Shown here piece by piece: positions 23,716-37,140 of a stretch of DNA of 64,000 nt; position 1 is the first letter of the stretch, and every line of letters begins with the position of its first letter. The notes below the pieces were generated by a model. It was not told the origin of the DNA and did not search any database. It saw only the letters and a list, made by a program, of their open reading frames with translations. This DNA comes from Myrica gale. Taxonomy: Eukaryota > Streptophyta > Magnoliopsida > Fagales > Myricaceae. Position numbers and translations under genes: made by a program. The DNA lies in contig OZ005611.1 of the NCBI GenBank assembly GCA_963930655.1, forward strand, positions 9,679,501 through 9,743,500, in the 5' to 3' direction.

Positions 23716-25280
23716 TGAAACTACGTTTAGACCCTAGAATATACCTAGAGGGGGGTGAATAGGTATTTAAAAACTAATACACCTCTCTTTAGAAGACCAC
23801 AGAAAAACAAGTTCAAAAACTAATACACTTGCACTATTAAAACCTATTCAAACAATATGATATAAGCACTTAACAGCAACCTCAAACAATCAAATTAAGA
23901 ATGATTCAATCTTGACCAAATAGCTTTTAGAGAAACAATTACAGCAGCAATCACTACTCAATATATCAAAGACTCAAAACAGAAAAATCAAGATTGACAT
24001 GTAACTTTGACAACTATCAATTAACAATAATGAAATATAGTCAGCAACAATATGATCAACTTAATTATGATTTTTCAGCAATGTAAAAACTGCACTTCAA
24101 GAAATAATATCACAACAACAGCCTATCCAAATTTCAGCAAGCAACACTTAACGTATAAAGGATTTCTTGAACCTATTTCACACAAGAAATATTCTCAGAT
24201 TCAACAATACAAATTCAAACTCTTAAGCAACAATATTCAACACTTCTAAGACTAATAACCAACAAAGATTCGGACAGAATTCAATAGTCACTAAGTTGAC
24301 AATTTCAAGTTACCAATATCTTTCAGATCTGCAAAATAATCAACAAGAAATAGTTAGTTGCAAAAATATCAAGAAAGAAGAGAATAGAATCAACACAGAA
24401 ATTTTTGGTAACGAAGTGAAAAATTTCTCAAGAAGAACGTCTTCTGAGAAATAAAAAACACTCCGGGTGTTTCCACCAAGTCTTTCCACTAGAACGTCCG
24501 AATTTTACAATGGTGATCTTAACCAAAAACCTTTTGGCCTCAAGACCCCTTTTCCTATGTAAAATCACCCAAATCCACCGAATTGGGTTGGTGCCCAGCA
24601 CCCACTCGAAGACCAGCAACTCTGGTGCTCGTTCTACAGCAGATCCCACGAACTCGTGGGCTTGAAGCTCCTCTGAAAACTTTCAGCAACAACTTTTCTT
24701 GAGAACCCACTCAAGAACCTCAACTCTTGGTGATGTGAATCTTCAATAGCAACGAACTAAGAACTTCCAGCCTTCAGTCGACGACAAGGCTCACTGATCT
24801 TCCACCAGAGGGAAGATTACTCACTCTCACAATCAGATCTGGTTAGAACAGATTTTTGCACAAGAGAGAAATGGGGAAATCGAGTACAGAGAGATTTCTT
24901 GAAGTTTCGAGAGAATAGACGATGAGTAAGTACGTCCAAAGCATTTGGGAAAGTGGTATATGACTTTAGTGAGGGTAAATAAGTCAAAACGAAAAAGTTA
25001 TGATGACTGGGCAATTTTCTAGAAGGTTATTACGTTATCTGCAATTTTCCCGCTAAGCTGACCCAAGGCTAACCCAGCCGACTGGAAATCTGTCTAACAG
25101 CTCTGTAACCAACTTCCAACCATTCTAGATGCACCCAGCACCTTCCAGAAACTTTCTCCTTAGCTCCACATCGTTCCAGACTTAATCAAGTTGCATTTAC
25201 ACATCTACAAATGGATAATTACATTTAACAAAGGATTGTTTTGACCATGGAAAATTATGCCAACATTACAAACACTTTCA
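23716..25280 (-). repeat. LTR copy 1 (1565 bp)
   Basis: Begins TGAAACTACG and ends ACACTTTCA on the plus strand, followed at 25281 by the polypurine tract. It is the 3' LTR of the first unit in element orientation. Confidence 0.92.
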
Positions 25281-27753
25281 ATCTCCCCCTTTGGCAATTT
25301 CCATGACAAAACCTTAAGCTAAGCCTAAACCTACCCCAAGATCTGTCATCACCAAAACAGAACTTGATTTACAGTTTAGTAAGCAGCCTAGATAAATTCT
25401 AACAATATCCCTAAGCAACTTGATTAATGGTTTGAGTACCTGAAAAGAAAAACACTCAAACACAACCGTGATCAATATACTCAATATAGTCAATTCTGAA
25501 CATATAAGATCACTTACAAAATATATTGCAACTTCCAACAAGAATATACAACCACTAGAAACCGAAGGAAGAGCAATATCATATATCAATCAAAAGCATT
25601 TATTATAATGACTCCCCCAATCATTATAAAAATCAGATTAAACAATCAGATGGAGAGCTAGCTAAAATCATAAATTTTAGCAATCTAATCTCATCAACAG
25701 CAAGTAAATACTCATCAACAACAAGTACATAGATGCATCAATATATCCATTACATAGCACAAGCTCATGTCATCAAATAGAACATAAAGAATAATCAACA
25801 CACATATAGTTCATAAGTAAATAACATCAAAGACAACAACAGAACTATTGTACACAAAATAAGACTAATAGCAAAGAGATGAGATCAAAATAATCACTTC
25901 AATCTTCAAACTCCCACTTACACCAAAATCAGCAAACTCAACAAAATATTTCTCCAGATAAGCTATAAGCTCCAACTCCCCCTTACTCCAATTTCGCTTA
26001 TTCTTTAGCTCCCCCTTACATATGCAAAGAATAAGTTCCTTATAAGCTTCAGCTCCCTTTACTATTTAGCTCCCCCTTACTCTAATTTCTCCCCCTTTTT
26101 GTCATGGAAAAGACAAAGGAGTTAATCCTCCATATCACTCATACTACCATAATCTTCCTCATCAGAGGGAAGATGCTCAATATTAAATGAAGGAGAAGGG
26201 GACTTAAAAGGTGAAGCATTTCTTCATGTACATACTCCAATTATATATACCAATTGAAACTTAAACCAAAGTCTAGCTCAATACAACATCTCAAAATAAA
26301 TTTCCAAATATGTTGAAGTCAAAACAAACCACAATATGTGAAATTAGTAAGCTCAGTCAACATACAACATATACTTGCACATTGCCAACACATGAAAGTT
26401 CTTAATCAATTTCAAGAACATTTCCAAATTGAATATAACTTTCAGCTCATACAAATATACCAATAATCCAATACAAAGTCATATCATCTACATTTAAGAC
26501 AATAAAACCTGTTCAAGAAATCCACATCAAAATATAGTTCCAGCTCATCATATAGAATTTCTAGCTCAACATACAAACTGAAAATAAGGTTCAGCTTAAC
26601 TTGTTATCTAGAAATAAAGTTCCAGCTCAACACTATATATTTTCAGCTCACATAGACAATACAATATGCTCAATGTAATCTCAATATATTGAATATGTGC
26701 AATATTCATCACTCCTCATCAATTATTCAACAACCATTATTTTGCAAACAATATAGATGAAGAATAAATGAACACATAACCAAAAGAGAGCATTTAAGCA
26801 CAAAAATGTGTAACCCCCTGTATGAACAATGACTCCACAAATAGAAGTGGACTTCATTTTATATTCAACAAATGCAAACTACTCATTCTTATAACATATT
26901 CAGTCACTATAAGGAAAGAAGAAACAATACCCATTCATTTAAGCAAGACAAATCTTCCATTTCCAAAAAAAATGTCAAACCCGAAATTCTCAAAAAACAT
27001 TGAAATTTGAAGCACTAAACTAGTAGATCTGAGATATAAATGATGAAATCTTCTCCCAAATGACTTCACAAACAAAGCCCATATAATTTCTTAAGCATTT
27101 AGCTAAGAAAACAAGGTAGATCTAATAAATTTTCACAAAACCCATAAGGGTTTTCAAGAACTTCGAATTTAGGAAATATAATCCATTAAATCTCACAAAA
27201 ATCAAGTATAATACCTTAGAGATCGTAGAGGATTGAATCTTGAACAAAACCCAACGAAAATCACGCAAAATGATCAAGATTTGAGCATGTTATGAGCAAA
27301 ATAGTGATAGGCTAGAGAGAAGGTACGTGAGAGGTAGAGAACATTTTAGAGACACATGGAAAAAAAATAGCACATATGGTAAACTAACTAAAGGCACAAA
27401 ACACATTAGTAAAACCATAAAAACTCTTACCTTCACGTGTGAGCATACCAATACACTCTTAAAACAAAAGGACATCAGATTTATCAATTCACATTACAGT
27501 TTTTCATAAAATCAACAATTTTCAAAAAAATCAAAATTCTCTTGAAAAATCAATATTTGTCCATAACTTTAAAAACTTCTAAAAAACTTACAACAACAAC
27601 ATATTATACATCAATTAAAATGCAAGAAATACTTTCAACATTAAACAAATACCAATTGATTTCTTAAAAATTCAAACCTTGTTCCATCAAGGAGTTTGGT
27701 AAATAAATCAACCAATTGGTTTTTTTTTTGTTTTGCAATAATATGTTCAAGTG
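25281..27753 (-). other. Noncoding part of array internal region, first unit
   Basis: About 2.5 kb between gag and the 3' LTR. It is AT-rich on the plus strand with many CAGCTC, AGCTCCCCCTTA and TTCCAGCTCA words. A pol-like tail resembling the end of copia RNase H (minus QLVDLFTK, RFEFLRNQL) lies at about 27650-27745. No other domain was recognised. The second unit repeats this at 31211-33683. Confidence 0.7.
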
Positions 27754-29598
27754 TCATCCTTTTTTCTTACCCAAACTTTTTTTCGTAAAATTTAAATTGC
27801 TCAACTCAATTTTCTTACATATAAGATCAACTTGTTTAGACAAAGTAGAAACTTGAGAAACTAACTTATCAAAAGCTGAAATTGAAAGTGAATTTGAAAA
27901 CTTACAATTGCTAGAATTCAATTTAAAACACTTTGATCTTACATGACCTCTTTTTCCACAATAGAAACAAGTGGGGACAGATCTTGAATTTACATAAGAG
28001 GTTTGTGAAATATTCTTACCATGAGCAGCAGTGGGTAAACTTACATCCAGTTGATTGTTGACCTCTGAAAATTTCTTTTTACTAGTAGCTGGCACAAACA
28101 CAAGCTTGTTAGTAATAAAAGAATTAGAATCAGATTTCTTAAAACCTAATCCATGTTTATCACTAGAGGAGGTTCCTAGACTTAACATCATGTCAAGCTT
28201 CTTTGCACCACTTGAAAAATATTCCAGTTGAGAATTGGACTTCTCTAGTTCTATTTCCAAGTTCTTTACTTTCAGATCTAGAGAGGCATTACTATTTTTC
28301 AGATTATCAATTAAGATAGATTGTTCACAATTCTTTGCCAATAACTCTTCTTTTTCAATTTCTAAATTCTTAAGCCTTTTTGAATACACAAGGTTCTCTC
28401 TTTTCACCTTAAGGCTTTCTTCGAACAAACTATTGTAGGCAATTTGAAGAGGTTCATCAATGTCAACATTATCCTCTAATTCATCATCACTTAAACTAAC
28501 ATCACCAATGCTATTAATAGAAGAAGTAAAAGCCATATAATTAACCATACCATCAGATTCATCATCACTTGAAGAAGACGAATCAGAATCAGAATATGTC
28601 CAGGGGATGTTCTTAGTCTTACCTTTTGACTTAAGAAAGGTTGGACAATCTGCTTTAAAATGACCATAGCCTTTGCAGCCATGACATTGAAATTCTTTTG
28701 AACTTTTCTTCTTAGAATCTTTAGGAAAAACTTTTTCTCCTTTTTCAGCTGATTTCCAGCTTGATTTTTCAGTATGTTTAGAAGAATATGTAGGTGGTTT
28801 CTTCCATTTATTCTTCTTTTTAAAACTAAGAGCTTTTCTAAATCTCCTAACAAACAAAGCAATGTCCTCATCATCCATAGACACATCAGAACATTCAGAT
28901 TCATTATCAGCAAAAGAGTTCAAAGCAATAGACTTAGAATTTTTGGTTTGAGGCAGAGATAATTCATAGGTCTGTAATGAACCTACAAGCTCTTCAATTC
29001 TGATTTTTTCTAGGTCTTTGCTTTCTTCTATGGCCGTAATTTTACCTCTGAATTTTTCAGTGAGAGATCGTAAGACTTTTCTTACAACTCTCAATTCAGG
29101 AATTTTTTCTCCTAAGTTAAAGGTTGAGTTAACAATATCGTTGAGTTTGGCGTAAAACTCATCGAATGTCTCATCTTCTTTCATTCTAATTTCTTCAAAC
29201 CTAGTCGCAAGCATTTGAAGTTTAGAATTTTTGACTATCTTAGTGCCTTCGTGTGTGGTTTCTAAAATCTCCCATGCGTCTTTAGCCATTTCACACATGG
29301 AGATTCGTTTAAACTCATCAGCTGAAATGCCCATGAAAATAGCATGCAAGGCACGACTATTATAGGTGCATTCATTCATTTCGTCTTTAGTCCACAAACT
29401 AATGCCTTTAGGCTCAGCAGAGATTGTACCAGTTTCAGTAACTTTTGCTGCAGTCATGGGTGTCGACCAACCTATTACTACCGAGTGCCATACTCGTTCA
29501 TCAAGGGACTTCAAGAAGGCCCTCATCCTTACTTTCCAATAGGCATAATTATTGCCATCGAAGTAAGGAGGAACGGACAGCGATTGACTCCTTTCCAT
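27754..29598 (-). CDS. Ty1/copia gag, unit 1 (614 aa)
   Basis: Retrotransposon capsid protein. The N-terminus PPYFDGNNYAYWKVRMRAFL and the UBN2-type region (WEILETTHEGT, LQMLATRFEEIRMKEDETF) are typical of plant copia gag. A CCHC zinc knuckle CHGCKGYGHFKADC lies near residue 310, followed by an acidic Ser-rich stretch, a coiled-coil region, and a second knuckle CFYCGKRGHVRSKC near residue 555. The large size and second knuckle fit the SIRE/Maximus-type lineage. The frame reads through as one long protein. Translation starts just inside the primer site on the minus strand. Confidence 0.9.
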   Translation of the reverse strand: MERSQSLSVPPYFDGNNYAYWKVRMRAFLKSLDERVWHSVVIGWSTPMTAAKVTETGTISAEPKGISLWTKDEMNECTYNSRALHAIFMGISADEFKRISMCEMAKDAWEILETTHEGTKIVKNSKLQMLATRFEEIRMKEDETFDEFYAKLNDIVNSTFNLGEKIPELRVVRKVLRSLTEKFRGKITAIEESKDLEKIRIEELVGSLQTYELSLPQTKNSKSIALNSFADNESECSDVSMDDEDIALFVRRFRKALSFKKKNKWKKPPTYSSKHTEKSSWKSAEKGEKVFPKDSKKKSSKEFQCHGCKGYGHFKADCPTFLKSKGKTKNIPWTYSDSDSSSSSDDESDGMVNYMAFTSSINSIGDVSLSDDELEDNVDIDEPLQIAYNSLFEESLKVKRENLVYSKRLKNLEIEKEELLAKNCEQSILIDNLKNSNASLDLKVKNLEIELEKSNSQLEYFSSGAKKLDMMLSLGTSSSDKHGLGFKKSDSNSFITNKLVFVPATSKKKFSEVNNQLDVSLPTAAHGKNISQTSYVNSRSVPTCFYCGKRGHVRSKCFKLNSSNCKFSNSLSISAFDKLVSQVSTLSKQVDLICKKIELSNLNFTKKSLGKKKG

Positions 29599-29645
29599 CT
29601 AGGTAACAAAGGGTCAAGGATCTACTATAAGGCTCTGATACCAGT

Positions 29646-31210
29646 TGAAACTGCGTTTAGACCCTAGAATATACCTAGAGGGGGGTGAATAGGTATTTAA
29701 AAACTAATACACCTCTCTTTAGAAGACCACAGAAAAACAAGTTCAAAAACTAATACACTTGCACTATTAAAACCTATTCAAACAATATGATATAAGCACT
29801 TAACAGCAACCTCAAACAATCAAATTAAGAATGATTCAATCTTGACCAAATAGCTTTTAGAGAAACAATTACAGCAGCAATCACTACTCAATATATCAAA
29901 GACTCAAAACAGAAAAATCAAGATTGACATGTAACTTTGACAACTATCAATTAACAATAATGAAATATAGTCAGCAACAATATGATCAACTTAATTATGA
30001 TTTTTCAGCAATGTAAAAACTGCACTTCAAGAAATAATATCACAACAACAGCCTATCCAAATTTCAGCAAGCAACACTTAACGTATAAAGGATTTCTTGA
30101 ACCTATTTCACACAAGAAATATTCTCAGATTCAACAATACAAATTCAAACTCTTAAGCAACAATATTCAACACTTCTAAGACTAATAACCAACAAAGATT
30201 CGGACAGAATTCAATAGTCACTAAGTTGACAATTTCAAGTTACCAATATCTTTCAGATCTGCAAAATAATCAACAAGAAATAGTTAGTTGCAAAAATATC
30301 AAGAAAGAAGAGAATAGAATCAACACAGAAATTTTTGGTAACGAAGTGAAAAATTTCTCAAGAAGAACGTCTTCTGAGAAATAAAAAACACTCCGGGTGT
30401 TTCCACCAAGTCTTTCCACTAGAACGTCCGAATTTTACAATGGTGATCTTAACCAAAAACCTTTTGGCCTCAAGACCCCTTTTCCTATGTAAAATCACCC
30501 AAATCCACCGAATTGGGTTGGTGCCCAGCACCCACTCGAAGACCAGCAACTCTGGTGCTCGTTCTACAGCAGATCCCACGAACTCGTGGGCTTGAAGCTC
30601 CTCTGAAAACTTTCAGCAACAACTTTTCTTGAGAACCCACTCAAGAACCTCAACTCTTGGTGATGTGAATCTTCAATAGCAACGAACTAAGAACTTCCAG
30701 CCTTCAGTCGACGACAAGGCTCACTGATCTTCCACCAGAGGGAAGATTACTCACTCTCACAATCAGATCTGGTTAGAACAGATTTTTGCACAAGAGAGAA
30801 ATGGGGAAATCGAGTACAGAGAGATTTCTTGAAGTTTCGAGAGAATAGACGATGAGTAAGTACGTCCAAAGCATTTGGGAAAGTGGTATATGACTTTAGT
30901 GAGGGTAAATAAGTCAAAACGAAAAAGTTATGATGACTGGGCAATTTTCTAGAAGGTTATTACGTTATCTGCAATTTTCCCGCTAAGCTGACCCAAGGCT
31001 AACCCAGCCGACTGGAAATCTGTCTAACAGCTCTGTAACCAACTTCCAACCATTCTAGATGCACCCAGCACCTTCCAGAAACTTTCTCCTTAGCTCCACA
31101 TCGTTCCAGACTTAATCAAGTTGCATTTACACATCTACAAATGGATAATTACATTTAACAAATGATTGTTTTGACCATGGAAAATTATGCCAACATTACA
31201 AACACTTTCA
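29646..31210 (-). repeat. LTR copy 2 (1565 bp), shared between units
   Basis: Same sequence as copies 1 and 3 apart from a few substitutions. It has the primer site on its low-coordinate side (29631-29645) and the polypurine tract on its high-coordinate side (from 31211), so it serves both neighbouring units. Confidence 0.92.
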
Positions 31211-33683
31211 ATCTCCCCCTTTGGCAATTTCCATGACAAAACCTTAAGCTAAGCCTAAACCTACCCCAAGATCTGTCATCACCAAAACAGAACTTGATTT
31301 ACAGTTTAGTAAGCAGCCTAGATAAATTCTAACAATATCCCTAAGCAACTTGATTAATGGTTTGAGTACCTGAAAAGAAAAACACTCAAACACAACCGTG
31401 ATCAATATACTCAATATAGTCAATTCTGAACATATAAGATCACTTACAAAATATATTGCAACTTCCAACAAGAATATACAACCACTAGAAACCGAAGGAA
31501 GAGCAATATCATATATCAATCAAAAGCATTTATTATAATGACTCCCCCAATCATTATAAAAATCAGATTAAACAATCAGATGGAGAGCTAGCTAAAATCA
31601 TAAATTTTAGCAATCTAATCTCATCAACAGCAAGTAAATACTCATCAACAACAAGTACATAGATGCATCAATATATCCATTACATAGCACAAGCTCATGT
31701 CATCAAATAGAACATAAAGAATAATCAACACACATATAGTTCATAAGTAAATAACATCAAAGACAACAACAGAACTATTGTACACAAAATAAGACTAATA
31801 GCAAAGAGATGAGATCAAAATAATCACTTCAATCTTCAAACTCCCACTTACACCAAAATCAGCAAACTCAACAAAATATTTCTCCAGATAAGCTATAAGC
31901 TCCAACTCCCCCTTACTCCAATTTCGCTTATTCTTTAGCTCCCCCTTACATATGCAAAGAATAAGTTCCTTATAAGCTTCAGCTCCCTTTACTATTTAGC
32001 TCCCCCTTACTCTAATTTCTCCCCCTTTTTGTCATGGAAAAGACAAAGGAGTTAATCCTCCATATCACTCATACTACCATAATCTTCCTCATCAGAGGGA
32101 AGATGCTCAATATTAAATGAAGGAGAAGGGGACTTAAAAGGTGAAGCATTTCTTCATGTACATACTCCAATTATATATACCAATTGAAACTTAAACCAAA
32201 GTCTAGCTCAATACAACATCTCAAAATAAATTTCCAAATATGTTGAAGTCAAAACAAACCACAATATGTGAAATTAGTAAGCTCAGTCAACATACAACAT
32301 ATACTTGCACATTGCCAACACATGAAAGTTCTTAATCAATTTCAAGAACATTTCCAAATTGAATATAACTTTCAGCTCATACAAATATACCAATAATCCA
32401 ATACAAAGTCATATCATCTACATTTAAGACAATAAAACCTGTTCAAGAAATCCACATCAAAATATAGTTCCAGCTCATCATATAGAATTTCTAGCTCAAC
32501 ATACAAACTGAAAATAAGGTTCAGCTTAACTTGTTATCTAGAAATAAAGTTCCAGCTCAACACTATATATTTTCAGCTCACATAGACAATACAATATGCT
32601 CAATGTAATCTCAATATATTGAATATGTGCAATATTCATCACTCCTCATCAATTATTCAACAACCATTATTTTGCAAACAATATAGATGAAGAATAAATG
32701 AACACATAACCAAAAGAGAGCATTTAAGCACAAAAATGTGTAACCCCCTGTATGAACAATGACTCCACAAATAGAAGTGGACTTCATTTTATATTCAACA
32801 AATGCAAACTACTCATTCTTATAACATATTCAGTCACTATAAGGAAAGAAGAAACAATACCCATTCATTTAAGCAAGACAAATCTTCCATTTCCAAAAAA
32901 AATGTCAAACCCGAAATTCTCAAAAAACATTGAAATTTGAAGCACTAAACTAGTAGATCTGAGATATAAATGATGAAATCTTCTCCCAAATGACTTCACA
33001 AACAAAGCCCATATAATTTCTTAAGCATTTAGCTAAGAAAACAAGGTAGATCTAATAAATTTTCACAAAACCCATAAGGGTTTTCAAGAACTTCGAATTT
33101 AGGAAATATAATCCATTAAATCTCACAAAAATCAAGTATAATACCTTAGAGATCGTAGAGGATTGAATCTTGAACAAAACCCAACGAAAATCACGCAAAA
33201 TGATCAAGATTTGAGCATGTTATGAGCAAAATAGTGATAGGCTAGAGAGAAGGTACGTGAGAGGTAGAGAACATTTTAGAGACACATGGAAAAAAAATAG
33301 CACATATGGTAAACTAACTAAAGGCACAAAACACATTAGTAAAACCATAAAAACTCTTACCTTCACGTGTGAGCATACCAATACACTCTTAAAACAAAAG
33401 GACATCAGATTTATCAATTCACATTACAGTTTTTCATAAAATCAACAATTTTCAAAAAAATCAAAATTCTCTTGAAAAATCAATATTTGTCCATAACTTT
33501 AAAAACTTCTAAAAAACTTACAACAACAACATATTATACATCAATTAAAATGCAAGAAATACTTTCAACATTAAACAAATACCAATTGATTTCTTAAAAA
33601 TTCAAACCTTGTTCCATCAAGGAGTTTGGTAAATAAATCAACCAATTGGTTTTTTTTTTGTTTTGCAATAATATGTTCAAGTG

Positions 33684-35528
33684 TCATCCTTTTTTCTTAC
33701 CCAAACTTTTTTTCGTAAAATTTAAATTGCTCAACTCAATTTTCTTACATATAAGATCAACTTGTTTAGACAAAGTAGAAACTTGAGAAACTAACTTATC
33801 AAAAGCTGAAATTGAAAGTGAATTTGAAAACTTACAATTGCTAGAATTCAATTTAAAACACTTTGATCTTACATGACCTCTTTTTCCACAATAGAAACAA
33901 GTGGGGACAGATCTTGAATTTACATAAGAGGTTTGTGAAATATTCTTACCATGAGCAGCAGTGGGTAAACTTACATCCAGTTGATTGTTGACCTCTGAAA
34001 ATTTCTTTTTACTAGTAGCTGGCACAAACACAAGCTTGTTAGTAATAAAAGAATTAGAATCAGATTTCTTAAAACCTAATCCATGTTTATCACTAGAGGA
34101 GGTTCCTAGACTTAACATCATGTCAAGCTTCTTTGCACCACTTGAAAAATATTCCAGTTGAGAATTGGACTTCTCTAGTTCTATTTCCAAGTTCTTTACT
34201 TTCAGATCTAGAGAGGCATTACTATTTTTCAGATTATCAATTAAGATAGATTGTTCACAATTCTTTGCCAATAACTCTTCTTTTTCAATTTCTAAATTCT
34301 TAAGCCTTTTTGAATACACAAGGTTCTCTCTTTTCACCTTAAGGCTTTCTTCGAACAAACTATTGTAGGCAATTTGAAGAGGTTCATCAATGTCAACATT
34401 ATCCTCTAATTCATCATCACTTAAACTAACATCACCAATGCTATTAATAGAAGAAGTAAAAGCCATATAATTAACCATACCATCAGATTCATCATCACTT
34501 GAAGAAGACGAATCAGAATCAGAATATGTCCAGGGGATGTTCTTAGTCTTACCTTTTGACTTAAGAAAGGTTGGACAATCTGCTTTAAAATGACCATAGC
34601 CTTTGCAGCCATGACATTGAAATTCTTTTGAACTTTTCTTCTTAGAATCTTTAGGAAAAACTTTTTCTCCTTTTTCAGCTGATTTCCAGCTTGATTTTTC
34701 AGTATGTTTAGAAGAATATGTAGGTGGTTTCTTCCATTTATTCTTCTTTTTAAAACTAAGAGCTTTTCTAAATCTCCTAACAAACAAAACAATGTCCTCA
34801 TCATCCATAGACACATCAGAACATTCAGATTCATTATCAGCAAAAGAGTTCAAAGCAATAGACTTAGAATTTTTGGTTTGAGGCAGAGATAATTCATAGG
34901 TCTGTAATGAACCTACAAGCTCTTCAATTCTGATTTTTTCTAGGTCTTTGCTTTCTTCTATGGCCGTAATTTTACCTCTGAATTTTTCAGTGAGAGATCG
35001 TAAGACTTTTCTTACAACTCTCAATTCAGGAATTTTTTCTCCTAAGTTAAAGGTTGAGTTAACAATATCGTTGAGTTTGGCGTAAAACTCATCGAATGTC
35101 TCATCTTCTTTCATTCTAATTTCTTCAAACCTAGTCGCAAGCATTTGAAGTTTAGAATTTTTGACTATCTTAGTGCCTTCGTGTGTGGTTTCTAAAATCT
35201 CCCATGCGTCTTTAGCCATTTCACACATGGAGATTCGTTTAAACTCATCAGCTGAAATGCCCATGAAAATAGCATGCAAGGCACGACTATTATAGGTGCA
35301 TTCATTCATTTCGTCTTTAGTCCACAAACTAATGCCTTTAGGCTCAGCAGAGATTGTACCAGTTTCAGTAACTTTTGCTGCAGTCATGGGTGTCGACCAA
35401 CCTATTACTACCGAGTGCCATACTCGTTCATCAAGGGACTTCAAGAAGGCCCTCATCCTTACTTTCCAATAGGCATAATTATTGCCATCGAAGTAAGGAG
35501 GAACGGACAGCGATTGACTCCTTTCCAT
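33684..35528 (-). CDS. Ty1/copia gag, unit 2 (614 aa)
   Basis: Second copy of the gag gene, displaced by exactly 5930 bases. It is identical to the first over its whole length except for one amino acid difference (Ala/Val in the acidic region before the first zinc knuckle). Domains are as for unit 1. Confidence 0.9.
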   Translation of the reverse strand: MERSQSLSVPPYFDGNNYAYWKVRMRAFLKSLDERVWHSVVIGWSTPMTAAKVTETGTISAEPKGISLWTKDEMNECTYNSRALHAIFMGISADEFKRISMCEMAKDAWEILETTHEGTKIVKNSKLQMLATRFEEIRMKEDETFDEFYAKLNDIVNSTFNLGEKIPELRVVRKVLRSLTEKFRGKITAIEESKDLEKIRIEELVGSLQTYELSLPQTKNSKSIALNSFADNESECSDVSMDDEDIVLFVRRFRKALSFKKKNKWKKPPTYSSKHTEKSSWKSAEKGEKVFPKDSKKKSSKEFQCHGCKGYGHFKADCPTFLKSKGKTKNIPWTYSDSDSSSSSDDESDGMVNYMAFTSSINSIGDVSLSDDELEDNVDIDEPLQIAYNSLFEESLKVKRENLVYSKRLKNLEIEKEELLAKNCEQSILIDNLKNSNASLDLKVKNLEIELEKSNSQLEYFSSGAKKLDMMLSLGTSSSDKHGLGFKKSDSNSFITNKLVFVPATSKKKFSEVNNQLDVSLPTAAHGKNISQTSYVNSRSVPTCFYCGKRGHVRSKCFKLNSSNCKFSNSLSISAFDKLVSQVSTLSKQVDLICKKIELSNLNFTKKSLGKKKG

Positions 35529-35575
35529 CTAGGTAACAAAGGGTCAAGGATCTACTATAAGGCTCTGATACCAGT

Positions 35576-37140
35576 TGAAACTGCGTTTAGACCCTAGAAT
35601 ATACCTAGAGGGGGGTGAATAGGTATTTAAAAACTAATACACCTCTCTTTAGAAGACCACAGAAAAACAAGTTCAAAAACTAATACACTTGCACTATTAA
35701 AACCTATTCAAACAATATGATATAAGCACTTAACAGCAACCTCAAACAATCAAATTAAGAATGATTCAATCTTGACCAAATAGCTTTTAGAGAAACAATT
35801 ACAGCAGCAATCACTACTCAATATATCAAAGACTCAAAACAGAAAAATCAAGATTGACATGTAACTTTGACAACTATCAATTAACAATAATGAAATATAG
35901 TCAGCAACAATATGATCAACTTAATTATGATTTTTCAGCAATGTAAAAACTGCACTTCAAGAAATAATATCACAACAACAGCCTATCCAAATTTCAGCAA
36001 GCAACACTTAACGTATAAAGGATTTCTTGAACCTATTTCACACAAGAAATATTCTCAGATTCAACAATACAAATTCAAACTCTTAAGCAACAATATTCAA
36101 CACTTCTAAGACTAATAACCAACAAAGATTCGGACAGAATTCAATAGTCACTAAGTTGACAATTTCAAGTTACCAATATCTTTCAGATCTGCAAAATAAT
36201 CAACAAGAAATAGTTAGTTGCAAAAATATCAAGAAAGAAGAGAATAGAATCAACACAGAAATTTTTGGTAACGAAGTGAAAAATTTCTCAAGAAGAACGT
36301 CTTCTGAGAAATAAAAAACACTCCGGGTGTTTCCACCAAGTCTTTCCACTAGAACGTCCGAATTTTACAATGGTGATCTTAACCAAAAACCTTTTGGCCT
36401 CAAGACCCCTTTTCCTATGTAAAATCACCCAAATCCACCGAATTGGGTTGGTGCCCAGCACCCACTCGAAGACCAGCAACTCTGGTGCTCGTTCTACAGC
36501 AGATCCCACGAACTCGTGGGCTTGAAGCTCCTCTGAAAACTTTCAGCAACAACTTTTCTTGAGAACCCACTCAAGAACCTCAACTCTTGGTGATGTGAAT
36601 CTTCAATAGCAACGAACTAAGAACTTCCAGCCTTCAGTCGACGACAAGGCTCACTGATCTTCCACCAGAGGGAAGATTACTCACTCTCACAATCAGATCT
36701 GGTTAGAACAGATTTTTGCACAAGAGAGAAATGGGGAAATCGAGTACAGAGAGATTTCTTGAAGTTTCGAGAGAATAGACGATGAGTAAGTACGTCCAAA
36801 GCATTTGGGAAAGTGGTATATGACTTTAGTGAGGGTAAATAAGTCAAAACGAAAAAGTTATGATGACTGGGCAATTTTCTAGAAGGTTATTACGTTATCT
36901 GCAATTTTCCCGCTAAGCTGACCCAAGGCTAACCCAGCCGACTGGAAATCTGTCTAACAGCTCTGTAACCAACTTCCAACCATTCTAGATGCACCCAGCA
37001 CCTTCCAGAAACTTTCTCCTTAGCTCCACATCGTTCCAGACTTAATCAAGTTGCATTTACACATCTACAAATGGAAAATTACATTTAACAAAGGATTGTT
37101 TTGACCATGGAAAATTATGCCAACATTACAAACACTTTCA
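35576..37140 (-). repeat. LTR copy 3 (1565 bp), outer 5' LTR
   Basis: Ends CA at 37140 directly before the GCGTC target duplication. In element orientation this is the most 5' LTR. Confidence 0.92.

Noticed and set aside
24052-27509. Small open frames repeated in each array unit outside gag
   Set aside because: They lie in LTR or noncoding internal sequence and their repetition only reflects the 5930-base period.
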